This document shows, piece after piece, positions 39,766 to 48,849 of a DNA stretch of 64,000 nucleotides. Below the pieces are notes generated by a model. That model was not told the origin of the DNA. It searched no databases and saw nothing but the letters and a program-made list of their open reading frames with translations. The stretch spans positions 33,552 to 97,551 of the forward strand of contig DASQKI010000049.1 in the NCBI GenBank assembly GCA_035630615.1, read 5' to 3'. Position numbers and translations under genes: made by a program. Within the stretch, counting starts at the first letter, position 1. Each line of letters opens with the position of its first letter. Source of the stretch: DATFRX01 sp035630615 (lineage in GTDB: Bacteria > Actinomycetota > Actinomycetes > Propionibacteriales > Nocardioidaceae).

Positions 39766-40476
39766 ATGCAGCGCAGCAAGAACTACCGAGCGACAGCCGA
39801 CAAGATCGACCCCGACGCGACCTACGGTCCGCTGGAGGCGATGCGGCTGGCCAAGGACTCCGCGAAGACCAAGTTCGACCCCACCGTTGACGTCGCGATG
39901 CGCTTGGGGGTCGACCCGCGTAAGGCCGATCAGATGGTGCGCGGCACGGTCAACCTGCCGCACGGCACCGGCAAGACCGCGCGGGTGCTCGTCTTCGCGA
40001 CCGCCGACAAGGCCGAGGCCGCCCGGGAGGCCGGTGCCGACTACGTCGGCGCCGACGACATGGTCGAGAAGGTCAGCGGCGGCTGGCTCGACTTCGACGC
40101 CGTCGTGGCGACGCCGGACATGATGGGCAAGGTCGGCCGCCTGGGTCGGGTGCTCGGCCCGCGCGGGCTGATGCCGAACCCCAAGACCGGCACGGTCACC
40201 CCCGACGTGACGAAGGCTGTCTCGGACATCAAGGGCGGCAAGATCGAGTTCAGGGTCGACCGGCACGCCAACCTGCACTTCATCGTCGGCAAGGCGTCGT
40301 TCAGCGATCAGCAGCTGGCCGAAAACTATGCGGCTGCTCTCGAGGAGATCATGCGGCTCAAGCCGGCGAGCTCCAAGGGTCGCTATCTCAGGAAGGTGAC
40401 CGTGTCGACCACGATGGGTCCCGGCATCCCCGTGGATCCGAACCGTACTCGCGACGTCGCATCCGACGACGCCTGA
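39766..40476 (+). CDS. rplA: 50S ribosomal protein L1
   Basis: A 236-residue L1 with the family signature KVGRLGRVLGPRGLMPNPKT (~125-145) and GKIEFRVDRHANLHFIVGKA. In many bacteria L1 also represses its own operon by binding the messenger. AGAGGACAG lies before the ATG at 39766. In this window rplA is separated from rplJ by three unrelated genes. Confidence 0.97.
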   Translation: MQRSKNYRATADKIDPDATYGPLEAMRLAKDSAKTKFDPTVDVAMRLGVDPRKADQMVRGTVNLPHGTGKTARVLVFATADKAEAAREAGADYVGADDMVEKVSGGWLDFDAVVATPDMMGKVGRLGRVLGPRGLMPNPKTGTVTPDVTKAVSDIKGGKIEFRVDRHANLHFIVGKASFSDQQLAENYAAALEEIMRLKPASSKGRYLRKVTVSTTMGPGIPVDPNRTRDVASDDA

Positions 40477-40514
40477 TTCGACCCGGGTCTCGCCCGGATC
40501 TGGAGGGAATCCGC

Positions 40515-41345
40515 TTGGCGTTACACCGCCGCACGGCCATCGCGGTCGTGCTCGCTGTGTTCGCCTTCGCAGGCTGCGGAGGGGGACCCGCTGACTCCAG
40601 CGGCGACGAATCCGGTGCCGACGCGGCTGCCGAGAGCGTCGGTCCGGCCGGCACTCTCGGCGAGGACGACTTCATCGAGACCGTGTCCAAGGCCGAGCGT
40701 GAGGCCAAGTCGGTGGCGATGGACATGCGGATCGGCGGGCCGGACGTCGAGCAGATGCACATGGCCGGCCGAGTCCACCAGGGCGAGAGCACCTCGGAGA
40801 TCGCCATGGAGCTCACCGTGTCGGGCTCGGTCTTCCCGGTGCCGCTGTCGGTCATCGTCGTCGACGAGATCATGTACCTCGAGATGGGCGGGCTGACCGA
40901 CGACAAATACGTCAAGTACAACCTGCGGGACTCGAACAGCGCGATGGGCGACCTGCTCACCGGTGTCCAGCTGGACCCGACCGCTCAGCTGCGCGGGTTC
41001 CGGGGCGCGATCGAGGACTTCGACGTCGACGGCGCCGAGCGACTCGACGGCGTCGACACGGCCCACTATCGCGTCACGGTCGACACCACCACGCTCCTCG
41101 ACAATCTCGAGACGACGTCGGACGAGCTGTTCGGTGCCGGGGTCGAGCGGCCCGAGCAGCTGACCTACGACTTCTGGGTCGGAGCCGACCGGCTTCCCCG
41201 ACGGATCAGCGTCACGATCGCCGACGTGACGACGCGGATGAACCTGCGGGCCTGGGGGCAGCCGATCGACATCGACGCCCCGGCGCCGCGTCAGATCACC
41301 GAGCGTGACCCGTTCGCCGGCATACCGTTGCCCGAAGTCGTCTGA
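40515..41345 (+). CDS. LppX/LprAFG-like lipoprotein (first copy)
   Basis: A 276-residue lipoprotein. The signal peptide ends in FAFAGC (Cys ~21). The mature part has the LppX_LprAFG fold pattern: repeated amphipathic strands with VFPVPLSVIVVDEIMYLEM, AHYRVTVDTTTLLDN and LTYDFWVGADRLPRRISVTI. TTG start at 40515 after GGAGGG. In mycobacteria these lipoproteins carry lipids across the periplasm; a lipid-shuttle role here is inference. A second homologue follows. Confidence 0.8.
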   Translation: MALHRRTAIAVVLAVFAFAGCGGGPADSSGDESGADAAAESVGPAGTLGEDDFIETVSKAEREAKSVAMDMRIGGPDVEQMHMAGRVHQGESTSEIAMELTVSGSVFPVPLSVIVVDEIMYLEMGGLTDDKYVKYNLRDSNSAMGDLLTGVQLDPTAQLRGFRGAIEDFDVDGAERLDGVDTAHYRVTVDTTTLLDNLETTSDELFGAGVERPEQLTYDFWVGADRLPRRISVTIADVTTRMNLRAWGQPIDIDAPAPRQITERDPFAGIPLPEVV

Positions 41346-41430
41346 CGCCGCCGCGGCGGGCGACCCTCGCTCCCCGTACGCTGGGGGTCGGCATTCGTTC
41401 CGTACCATCCTCCGTACACATGGGGAGAAC

Positions 41431-42285
41431 ATGACGTTGCGTCGGATCTCGGTCGCCCTGTCGGCGGCCGCCTTGATCGTCATCACAGGTTGCGGCTCCA
41501 GCTCGGACATCTCCTCCGACGACGACTCGTCGGAATCGTCGGGGTCGTCCGACTCGGTGAGCACCGGCAACATCGCCGGCGACCTCACCCTGGCCAGCTT
41601 CTCGTCCAGCACGAGCGACGCTCAGGTCGAGGCCCAGTCGACCCACCTCGAGATGGAGATGGGCATCCAAGGACAGGCCATGACCATGTCCGGTGACCTG
41701 GCGGTGGGCAAGTCGCTCGACGACACCGAGCTCGAGATGACCGTGAGCGCCCCTGGTCTCGGCCAGAACATGTCGATGATCCTCGTCGACGGCGTCATGT
41801 ACATGAGTGAGGGCGACACCGGCAAGTACTTCTCGCTCGACCTGAGCGACCCGAGCAGTCCGTTCAGCGGCCTGTACCGACAGATCTTCGAGCAGGCCAA
41901 CCCGGCCGGCATCACCGAAGCGTTCGACGGCGCGATCGACGACTTCGAGGCCGTCGGCAGCGAGGAGATCGACGGTACGCCGACGACGCACTACCGCATC
42001 ACGGTCGACACCCGGAAGATGGTCGCCAAGACCTTCGGCGAGGACGTCCTGCCCGAGGGGTCGCTGGGCGCGATGCCCGCGACGCTGACCTACGACGTCT
42101 GGGTGGGAGACGACGACAACCTGCCGCGCCGGATCGAGTTCGACGCGCTCGGCACGTCCGCGGTGATGAACCTGACCGACTGGGGCAAGCCGGTCGACGT
42201 CCAGGCGCCGCCCCCGAGCCAGGTGACCAAGAAGAGCCCGCTCGATCAGCTGCCGTCGATGACCGGTTCTAACTCCGGGCCGTAG
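41431..42285 (+). CDS. LppX/LprAFG-like lipoprotein (second copy)
   Basis: A 284-residue paralogue: signal peptide with lipobox IVITGC (Cys ~21), an Asp/Ser-rich linker (DDDSSESSGSSDS), then the same fold (MSMILVDGVMYMSEG, THYRITVDTRKMVAKTF, LTYDVWVGDDDNLPRRIEFD). GGGGAG precedes the ATG at 41431. The pair may form a relay for lipids, with the Mce operon only 3 kb away. It overlaps the convergent FMN oxidoreductase gene by 17 bases. Confidence 0.8.
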   Translation: MTLRRISVALSAAALIVITGCGSSSDISSDDDSSESSGSSDSVSTGNIAGDLTLASFSSSTSDAQVEAQSTHLEMEMGIQGQAMTMSGDLAVGKSLDDTELEMTVSAPGLGQNMSMILVDGVMYMSEGDTGKYFSLDLSDPSSPFSGLYRQIFEQANPAGITEAFDGAIDDFEAVGSEEIDGTPTTHYRITVDTRKMVAKTFGEDVLPEGSLGAMPATLTYDVWVGDDDNLPRRIEFDALGTSAVMNLTDWGKPVDVQAPPPSQVTKKSPLDQLPSMTGSNSGP

Positions 42286-43312
42286 CCACCAGGTCGGAGC
42301 CGATCGCGCCGAGATCGGGGCAGCCCGCGAGCTGCATCGCATGACGAAGTTCGTCGGTGAGCTCGGTGAGCAGCCGGCGGACGCCGTCGGCGCCGGCGAC
42401 GGCCAACGCCCACACGGCCGGCCGGCCCAGCAAGACGCCGCGCGCACCCAGGGCGAGCGCGGACAGGACGTGCTCGCCCCTCCGGATGCCGCCGTCGACA
42501 TAGACCTCCGCCGCTGATCCGGCGACGGCGTCGACGACATCGGGGAGGGCCCGCGCAGTGGCGATCGCGCCGTCGAGCTGGCGACCGCCGTGGTTGGAGA
42601 CGACGATGCCGGCCGCGCCCGCCTCGACGCAGCGGCGGGCGTCGTCGCCGCGCAGGACGCCCTTGACCACGACGGGGAGGCCGGTCACCTCGGCCAGCCA
42701 TCCGATGGCGTCGGGAGTCAGGTCGGCGGCCTTGTCGTAGGCGTCGTCGGGCAGGTCGGGATCGACGTTGGCCCGCAGTTGCTCGGCCGGCGTGACGTCC
42801 CAGACGGTCGGCTGGCCCTCGGGGTCCTCCTTGCGTCCGACGACGGCGGTGTCGGCGGTGAGCACGACGGCCCGCGCACCACCCTCGACCGCGCGCTGGA
42901 GGTAGGCGGCGGTCGCTCCCCGGTCGCGTAGTACGTAGGCCTGGACCCACCAAGGCGCACCGGTCTCACCGATCGCCGCGAACGGTGTCCCGGCGTTGCT
43001 CGACACGCAGAGGAGCGACCCGGCCGCGAGGGTGCCGCGGGCCATCGCAGCCTCGCCGTCCGGGTCGGCCTGGCGCTGAACGGTGGTCGGTGCGACCAGG
43101 ATCGGTGCGGCAACCGACGTGCCGAGGACGGTCGTCTCCGTCCGTACCGTCGACACGTCGACGAGCACCCGGGGACGGATCCGGAGCGCGCTCCACGCGG
43201 CCTCGGCCTCGGCGACGCTGCGCTCACCGGCGGACCCCTGTCGTACGTATCGGTGGACGGGCTCGGCCAGCCGTTCCGCGGCGGCGTCCTCGAGGTTGTC
43301 GATCCAGCGCAT
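42269..43312 (-). CDS. FMN-dependent alpha-hydroxy-acid oxidase/dehydrogenase (lactate oxidase family)
   Basis: A 347-residue barrel. APILVAPTTVQRQADPDGEA, the FMN-binding GIVVSNHGGRQLDGAIATAR with the catalytic His, VYVDGGIRRGEHVLSALALG and GRPAVWALA are the hallmarks of the family. The substrate may be lactate, glycolate or mandelate. The ATG at 43312 is used because AAGGG precedes it. It is the only gene on this strand between rplA and rpoC. Confidence 0.9.
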   Translation of the reverse strand: MRWIDNLEDAAAERLAEPVHRYVRQGSAGERSVAEAEAAWSALRIRPRVLVDVSTVRTETTVLGTSVAAPILVAPTTVQRQADPDGEAAMARGTLAAGSLLCVSSNAGTPFAAIGETGAPWWVQAYVLRDRGATAAYLQRAVEGGARAVVLTADTAVVGRKEDPEGQPTVWDVTPAEQLRANVDPDLPDDAYDKAADLTPDAIGWLAEVTGLPVVVKGVLRGDDARRCVEAGAAGIVVSNHGGRQLDGAIATARALPDVVDAVAGSAAEVYVDGGIRRGEHVLSALALGARGVLLGRPAVWALAVAGADGVRRLLTELTDELRHAMQLAGCPDLGAIGSDLVATARS

Positions 43313-43387
43313 GGCATCCCTTCTGCTCACATCGCGGTAGACGTTGCCCCTACTCTGGTCGACCGGCCGGATGTCGGGCGACCCGAT

Positions 43388-43417
43388 TTGGTCCGATGCC
43401 CGATCGTCGCCTAGCCT
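43388..43417 (+). promoter_or_regulatory. promoter and leader region of rplJ-rplL
   Basis: TTGGTC (43388-43393) and TAGCCT (43412-43417), 18 bases apart, would start a transcript with a leader of almost 190 bases before rplJ. That leader (43430-43610) has several G/C-rich stems and stands where the L10(L12)4-binding autoregulatory leader is found in other bacteria. I cannot draw its kink-turn with certainty. Confidence 0.5.
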
Positions 43418-43613
43418 TGTCCTCGCCGAAGACCGTTGGTTGTCGGGCTTGCCCGACTGAAGGTCCCGCATCGCGGGCGGCCCGCGCAGGTGTCACGATC
43501 CTTCCACGTCGTGCGATGTGGATCGCCCCGTGCGTCCTGCGCCGGGGCTTTCCGTTGTGTGGGGTCGGCCAGTGACTCCGGCTGACCATCGTGTACGTGC
43601 GGAAGGAGAACCC

Positions 43614-44174
43614 ATGTCGCGGGCAGAAAAGGAAGCGGCCGTCGCGGCGCTCGCTGACGAGTTTCGTGGTTCGAGCGGCGCGGTTCTGACCGACTACCGC
43701 GGGCTCAGCGTCGACGACCTGAAGCAGCTGCGGCGCGCGCTCGGCGACAACGCGACGTACGCGATCGTCAAGAACACGCTGACCAAGCTCGCGGCGAAGG
43801 ACGCCGGGGTCGACGGCATCGCAGACCTGCTGTCCGGTCCGTCCGCGATCGCCTTCGTCAGGGGCGACGCCGTCGCGGCCGCGAAAGGGCTGCGCGACTT
43901 CGGCAAGACCAACGAAGCGCTCGTCATCAAGGGCGGCTACCTCGACGGCAAGGCGATCTCGGCCGACGAGATCCGCCAGCTGGCCGACCTCGAGTCGCGT
44001 GACGTCTTGCTCTCCAAGCTCGCCAGCGCGCTGCAGGCCTCGCTGCAAAACGCGGCCTTGTTGTTCAACGCTCCGTTGGCCGACGCGGCTCGCCTCATGG
44101 GCGCGTTGCAGGCCAAGCGGGAGGACGAGTCCCCGGCCACACCCCAACCCGCCGCCGAAGGCGACGACAGCTAA
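43614..44174 (+). CDS. rplJ: 50S ribosomal protein L10
   Basis: A 186-residue L10: SRAEKEAAVAALADEFRGSS at the start, VLTDYRGLSVDDLKQLRRAL, YAIVKNTLTKLAAKDAGVD, and a C-terminal helix (QASLQNAALLFNAPLADAAR) that holds the L7/L12 dimers. GGAAGGAG lies before ATG 43614. rplL follows 66 bases later. Confidence 0.97.
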   Translation: MSRAEKEAAVAALADEFRGSSGAVLTDYRGLSVDDLKQLRRALGDNATYAIVKNTLTKLAAKDAGVDGIADLLSGPSAIAFVRGDAVAAAKGLRDFGKTNEALVIKGGYLDGKAISADEIRQLADLESRDVLLSKLASALQASLQNAALLFNAPLADAARLMGALQAKREDESPATPQPAAEGDDS

Positions 44175-44240
44175 CCCAGCTCAAACAGCTCAACCCGGAA
44201 CCACCCAAGCCACAAGCTTTGAATAGTAGGAAGGGCCATC

Positions 44241-44627
44241 ATGGCGAAGATCAGCACCGACGACCTGCTCGAGACGTTCAAGGAGATGACGCTCCTCGAG
44301 CTCAGCGACTTTGTGAAGCAGTTCGAGGACACCTTCGGGGTCACGGCCGCCGCTCCGGTCGCCGTCGCCGCCGCTCCGGCCGCCGGTGGTGGCGAGGCCG
44401 CCGCCGAGGAGGAGAAGGACGAGTTCGACGTCGTCCTCGAGTCCGTCGGCGACAAGAAGATCCAGGTCATCAAGGAGGTCCGCACCCTCACCAGCCTGGG
44501 TCTGAAGGAGGCCAAGGAGCTCGTCGAGGGCGCGCCGAAGCCGGTCCTGGAGGCCGCCAACAAGGAGACCGCCGACAAGGCCAAGGAGGCGCTCGAGGGC
44601 GCCGGCGCCACGGTGACGATCAAGTAA
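44241..44627 (+). CDS. rplL: 50S ribosomal protein L7/L12
   Basis: A 128-residue L12: the dimerisation helix (LLETFKEMTLLELSDFVKQF), an Ala/Pro hinge (AAPVAVAAAPAAGGGEAA) and the globular factor-binding domain with IKEVRTLTSLGLKEAKELVE. GGAAGGG precedes the ATG. A terminator follows. Confidence 0.98.
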   Translation: MAKISTDDLLETFKEMTLLELSDFVKQFEDTFGVTAAAPVAVAAAPAAGGGEAAAEEEKDEFDVVLESVGDKKIQVIKEVRTLTSLGLKEAKELVEGAPKPVLEAANKETADKAKEALEGAGATVTIK

Positions 44628-44651
44628 GCACGCGTACTCACGTGCCCGGGA

Positions 44652-44680
44652 GGGGCAGCCGCGCTCGCGCCGGCTGCCCC
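44652..44680 (+). terminator. Rho-independent-type terminator after rplL
   Basis: GGGGCAGCCG (44652-44661) pairs with CGGCTGCCCC (44671-44680) over a nine-base loop and is followed by TTCGCCGTTT. Ten perfect G/C-rich pairs only 25 bases after the rplL stop mark the end of the rplJL transcript, so the Mce operon downstream needs its own promoter. Confidence 0.8.
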
Positions 44681-44724
44681 TTCGCCGTTTCCAGTACGGT
44701 GCCGCGACCGCGGTTGTCACGGTA

Positions 44725-44740
44725 GTTACTGCGCGGTAAC
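44725..44740. promoter_or_regulatory. GTTAC-N6-GTAAC palindrome upstream of the mce operon
   Basis: A perfect dyad of the size and spacing of TetR-type operators, 200 bases before the mkl start. The TTAC/GTAA half-sites recall operators of lipid-responsive TetR regulators, but no regulator gene lies beside it. The 314-base gap between rplL and mkl holds only the rplL terminator, this dyad and the hairpin at 44895. Confidence 0.5.
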
Positions 44741-44894
44741 GTGCGCGGGTCCCGGACGCCGTAGCGACACGCCCGCATTCCGTTATGACCGAGTTGTCCG
44801 GGCCGTAACTTGTCGATGCACAGATCGTTGAACCGGGAGTGGCCGCGTCGTGAGCGGTCGACTCTGCTCGCGATCGCGCCCGGCTGTGTCGCTC

Positions 44895-44917
44895 GCTGTG
44901 ACTTGTCGAGTCACAGC
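44895..44917. promoter_or_regulatory. 9-bp perfect inverted repeat just upstream of the mkl ribosome site
   Basis: GCTGTGACT (44895-44903) and AGTCACAGC (44909-44917) enclose five bases and end 25 bases before the GTG of mkl. It may be an operator or an RNA hairpin in the 5' leader. The symmetry is certain; the function is inference. Confidence 0.55.
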
Positions 44918-44941
44918 CCCTGTCGGTCAAGGAGGGACCAG

Positions 44942-45901
44942 GTGGGCGTTGAGGTTCGAGTCGAGGGCCTGACCAAGGCCTTCGGCAGACAACTCATCTG
45001 GGGTGACGTGACACTCACCCTGCCCGCGGGCGAAATCTCCGTCATGCTCGGTCCGTCCGGCACCGGCAAGTCGGTGTTCCTCAAGACCCTGATCGGCCTG
45101 CTCAAGCCCGACCGCGGCCACATCCACATCGAGGGCCACGACATCGCCACCTGTCGTGAGCACGAGCTCTACCAGGTGCGCCGGCTGTTCGGTGTGCTGT
45201 TCCAAGACGGCGCGATGTTCGGCTCGATGAACCTCTACGACAACGTCGCCTTCCCGCTTCGGGAGCACACCAAGAAGTCGGAGTCCGAGGTCCGGCGCAT
45301 CGTCATGGAGAAGATGGAGATGGTCGGCCTCGTCGGAGCCGAGGACAAGCTTCCCGGCGAGATCTCCGGAGGCATGCGCAAGCGCGCCGGCCTGGCCCGT
45401 GCGCTCGTCCTCGACCCCGAGATCTTGCTGATCGACGAACCCGATTCCGGCCTCGACCCGGTGCGCACCGCCTACATCAATCAGCTCTTCGTCGACCTCA
45501 ACGCTCAGATCGAGGCGACGTTCCTCATCGTGACCCACGACATCAACACGGCGCGGACGCTGCCCGACAACATCGGCCTGCTCTATCACAAGCACCTGGC
45601 GATGTTCGGGCCGCGCGAGATGCTGCTGTCGTCCAAGGAGCCTGTCGTGGCCCAGTTCCTCAACGCCCAGCGGATCGGGCCGATCGGGATGAGCGAGGAG
45701 AAGGACGCCGACGAGCTCGCGGCCGAGTCGCACGTAGAGATGCCGCCGCTGCCGCCGATACCGCCGCAGCTGCTTCCCTCCGACGGTCGGCCGCGCCTTA
45801 CGCAGAAGCCGGCCGGCGAGTGGTGTCGCGACAACGGCGTGACGCCGCCGCCCGGGTCGTTCGGCGACAACATAGCCATGGCTCCCGGCGCGCAGGCATG
45901 A
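44942..45901 (+). CDS. mkl: Mce-associated ABC transporter ATPase (Mkl/MceG)
   Basis: A 319-residue ATPase: Walker A GPSGTGKS (~38), Q-loop FGVLFQDGAMFG, signature GEISGGMRKRAGLARAL, Walker B ILLIDEPDSGLDP and the switch His in VTHDINTA. The ~75-residue C-terminal extension, Pro-rich, is typical of MceG/Mkl. The GTG at 44942 follows GGAGGG. It energises lipid import through the YrbE permeases encoded next. The same gene lies after rplL in mycobacteria, there without mce genes nearby. Confidence 0.95.
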   Translation: MGVEVRVEGLTKAFGRQLIWGDVTLTLPAGEISVMLGPSGTGKSVFLKTLIGLLKPDRGHIHIEGHDIATCREHELYQVRRLFGVLFQDGAMFGSMNLYDNVAFPLREHTKKSESEVRRIVMEKMEMVGLVGAEDKLPGEISGGMRKRAGLARALVLDPEILLIDEPDSGLDPVRTAYINQLFVDLNAQIEATFLIVTHDINTARTLPDNIGLLYHKHLAMFGPREMLLSSKEPVVAQFLNAQRIGPIGMSEEKDADELAAESHVEMPPLPPIPPQLLPSDGRPRLTQKPAGEWCRDNGVTPPPGSFGDNIAMAPGAQA

Positions 45902-46674
45902 GCGTCAACACCGTCACCAAGCCGGTCGCGACCGCCGGACGGCTGTTTGCGTTCGGCCTCGACGTCCTCTTCGCGCTCTTTCGCCGACCCTTTCAGATTC
46001 GGGAGTTCCTCCAGCAGGCGTGGTTCATCGCCTCGGTGACGATCGTTCCGACCGCACTGGTAGCGATCCCGTTCGGTGCGGTGATCGCGCTCCAGGTGGG
46101 TGGCCTGATCAGCCAGTTCGGCGCCCAGTCGTTCGTCGGGTCGGCCGCGGTGCTCGCCGTCATCCGCGAGGCCGGGCCGATCGCGACCGCGCTGCTGATC
46201 GCGGGCGCCGGCGGCTCGGCGATCGCCGCCGACCTCGGCGCGCGGAAGATCCGCGAGGAGCTCGACGCCATGCAGGTGCTCGGCATCGACCCGATCCAGC
46301 GGCTGGTCGTCCCGCGGGTTCTCGCCGCGATGGTGGTTGCCGTCTTCCTCAACGGGCTGGTCAGCGTCGTCGGCGTGATGGGCGGCTACTTCTTCAACGT
46401 GGTCCTGCAAGACGGGACGCCTGGCGCCTATCTCGCCTCGTTCACCGCGCTCGCCCAACTGCCCGACCTCTGGCAAGGCATGGCGAAGGCCCTCGTGTTC
46501 GGCATGATCGCGGCCATTGTGGCTTCGTACAAAGGGATGAACGCGGCCGGCGGTCCGAAGGGCGTCGGTGACGCCGTCAACGAGTCGGTCGTCATCACCT
46601 TCCTGCTGCTGTTCATCGTCAACTTCGTGATGAGCGCCGTCTACTTCCAACTCGTCCCCGCGAAGGGGGCTTGA
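45898..46674 (+). CDS. yrbEA: MlaE/YrbE permease of the Mce transporter (YrbEA)
   Basis: A 258-residue membrane protein with five to six membrane helices. IAADLGARKIREELDAMQVL and GIDPIQRLVVPRVLAA form the conserved MlaE segment that contacts the ATPase. Its ATG overlaps the mkl stop (ATGA). It forms the inner-membrane channel together with the next gene. Confidence 0.92.
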   Translation: MSVNTVTKPVATAGRLFAFGLDVLFALFRRPFQIREFLQQAWFIASVTIVPTALVAIPFGAVIALQVGGLISQFGAQSFVGSAAVLAVIREAGPIATALLIAGAGGSAIAADLGARKIREELDAMQVLGIDPIQRLVVPRVLAAMVVAVFLNGLVSVVGVMGGYFFNVVLQDGTPGAYLASFTALAQLPDLWQGMAKALVFGMIAAIVASYKGMNAAGGPKGVGDAVNESVVITFLLLFIVNFVMSAVYFQLVPAKGA

Positions 46675-46675
46675 C

Positions 46676-47515
46676 GTGTCCGACCTCGGCACGACACTTC
46701 GCTCGGCCTACCAGCGACCGCTGGCAGGCCTGGACAGCCTCGGCCGCGAGCTGAAGTTCTACATCAAGGCGATCAGCTGGACGCCGCGCACGCTGCGGCG
46801 CTACCGCAAGGAGATCGTCCGTCTGCTGGCCGAGGTGACCCTAGGCTCGGGCGCGCTGGCGGTCATCGGGGGGACCGTCGGCGTGATCACGGCTTTGGCC
46901 TTCTTCACCGGTACCGAGGTTGGCCTTCAGGGCTATGCCGCGCTCAACCAGATCGGCACCGCCGCGTTCTCGGGCTTCGTCTCCGCCTACTTCAACACGC
47001 GCGAGATCTCGCCACTGGTCGCCGGCATCGCGCTGGCGGCGACGGTGGGTTGCGGCTTCACCGCCCAACTCGGCGCGATGCGGATCAGCGAGGAGGTCGA
47101 CGCCCTCGAGGTGATGGCGATCCCCTCACTTCCCTTCCTGGTGACGACTCGGATCATCGCCGGCCTGATCGCCATCATCCCGCTCTACGTGGTCGGGCTG
47201 CTCTCGTCGTACTTCGCCACCCGACTGACGGTGACAGGAGTGTTCGGTCAAAGTAGTGGTACTTACGACCATTACTTTTCTTTGTTCCTGCCACCGGGCG
47301 ACGTGCTGTGGTCGTTCGGCAAGGTGCTGATCTTCGCCGTGGTGGTGATCTTGATCCACTGCTACCACGGCTACCACGCCACCGGCGGTCCGGCCGGCGT
47401 CGGCGTCGCCGTCGGTAGAGCCGTGCGGACCTCGATCGTCGCCATCAACGTCATCGACCTGTTCTTGTCGATGGCGATCTGGGGCACCACGACGACGGTG
47501 CGACTGGCGGGATGA
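46676..47515 (+). CDS. yrbEB: MlaE/YrbE permease of the Mce transporter (YrbEB)
   Basis: A 279-residue partner permease. FTAQLGAMRISEEVDALEVM is the coupling segment, with membrane helices before and after. The GTG start lies one base after the upstream stop. The cytoplasmic N-terminus (~60 residues) is longer than in YrbEA. Its stop overlaps mceA (ATGA). Confidence 0.92.
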   Translation: MSDLGTTLRSAYQRPLAGLDSLGRELKFYIKAISWTPRTLRRYRKEIVRLLAEVTLGSGALAVIGGTVGVITALAFFTGTEVGLQGYAALNQIGTAAFSGFVSAYFNTREISPLVAGIALAATVGCGFTAQLGAMRISEEVDALEVMAIPSLPFLVTTRIIAGLIAIIPLYVVGLLSSYFATRLTVTGVFGQSSGTYDHYFSLFLPPGDVLWSFGKVLIFAVVVILIHCYHGYHATGGPAGVGVAVGRAVRTSIVAINVIDLFLSMAIWGTTTTVRLAG

Positions 47516-48849
47516 CGATGGATCGGAACAGCAATGCCGCGAGGGCCTTCCGGGCCGTGTCGGGCCGAGCGCTCGGCGTCGGCTTCCTCGCGCTGCTGCT
47601 CTTGTTCGTCTGGCTGACCTACGCGGTTTACAACAAGAAGTTCGTCGACTACGTGCCGGTCGACGTCCGTACGTCGAGCATCGGGCTCCAACTCGACCAG
47701 CGGGCCGACGTCAAGCTGCGCGGGATGATCGTGGGAGAGGTGCGCTCGACCGAGGTGGACGGCGACGGCGCCGTGCTGCACGTCGCCCTGCAGCCCGACA
47801 AGGTCGAGCAGATCCCCGACAACGTCACCGCGCTGATCGTGCCCAAGACCCTGTTCGGCGAGAAGTACGTTGCGCTGCAGATCCCACCCGACGCGGCCGA
47901 GCAGTCGATCAAGGCCGACGACGTGATCGAGCAGGCCAGCGTACCGATCGAGGTCGAGAAGGTGCTCGACGACGTCTATCCCCTGCTGACGGCCGTGCAG
48001 CCGCGCGACCTCGCGAGCACGCTCAGCACCCTCGCGACGGCGCTCGGCGGCCGAGGCGAGCGGATCGGCGACAACCTCGTCCGACTCGACGGCTATCTCG
48101 ACAAGATCAACCCGCTGGTGCCCCAGCTCGTACGCGACCTGCGCGACCTCGGTGGCGTCGCCGACCTCTATGCCGAGCAGATGCCCGAACTCGCGCGGCT
48201 GCTCGAAAACGCGGTCGTGACCGCCAACACGCTGACCGGCGAGGAAGAAGAGATCAAGCGCTTCCTCGGCGACGTGCGCCAGCTGTCCACCACGACGCGG
48301 GAGTTCTTGGAGGCCAACGGCGCGTCGATCACCGAGGTGGCGAGGACGTCGGTGCCCGTGCTCGACCTGCTCTCCGAGTACTCGCCCGAGTTTCCGTGCC
48401 TGCTCGGCGGCCTGGTCAACTGGCTTCCGAGGATCGAGGAGGCGTTTCGCGGCCATACCGTCCACATCAACCTCGAGCTGCTCCCCGACCAGCCCGAGGG
48501 CTACACCGTCGCCGACGACCCGAAGTACGGGACCGGCATCGGGCCGCAGTGCTTGACGCTGCCGAACCCGCCCTACAGCCAGCAGAACCCGCCGCCCCCG
48601 CCGCCGCGGCAGCTGCTCGAAAAGGTGGGCATCACCAGCGGCTACGACCGGTGGTATCGCGCGACACCAGCCGACCTGCTCAGCCTGGCCGCCGCCGATG
48701 ACGTCGGCTCGACGAACTCGCCGATGGTCGCCGACCGGGTTGCGGCGCTGTTGAACACGCCGTCGAGCGCCGTGCCGGACGTCGCCACCCTGTTGCTTGG
48801 CCGCTCCGTGGCCGCTGACCCCGACGACTCGGGGGTGAGCCGGCAGTGA
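47512..48849 (+). CDS. mceA: Mce-family lipid-transport protein MceA
   Basis: A 445-residue protein: one N-terminal membrane helix (LGVGFLALLLLFVWLTYAVY), the MlaD/MCE domain at ~40-125 (VKLRGMIVGEVRSTEVDGDG), a long helical region, and a Pro-rich C-terminus (NPPPPPPRQ). Six such proteins form the periplasm-spanning hydrophobic tunnel. Overlaps both neighbours, as in all canonical mce operons. Confidence 0.92.
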   Translation: MTMDRNSNAARAFRAVSGRALGVGFLALLLLFVWLTYAVYNKKFVDYVPVDVRTSSIGLQLDQRADVKLRGMIVGEVRSTEVDGDGAVLHVALQPDKVEQIPDNVTALIVPKTLFGEKYVALQIPPDAAEQSIKADDVIEQASVPIEVEKVLDDVYPLLTAVQPRDLASTLSTLATALGGRGERIGDNLVRLDGYLDKINPLVPQLVRDLRDLGGVADLYAEQMPELARLLENAVVTANTLTGEEEEIKRFLGDVRQLSTTTREFLEANGASITEVARTSVPVLDLLSEYSPEFPCLLGGLVNWLPRIEEAFRGHTVHINLELLPDQPEGYTVADDPKYGTGIGPQCLTLPNPPYSQQNPPPPPPRQLLEKVGITSGYDRWYRATPADLLSLAAADDVGSTNSPMVADRVAALLNTPSSAVPDVATLLLGRSVAADPDDSGVSRQ

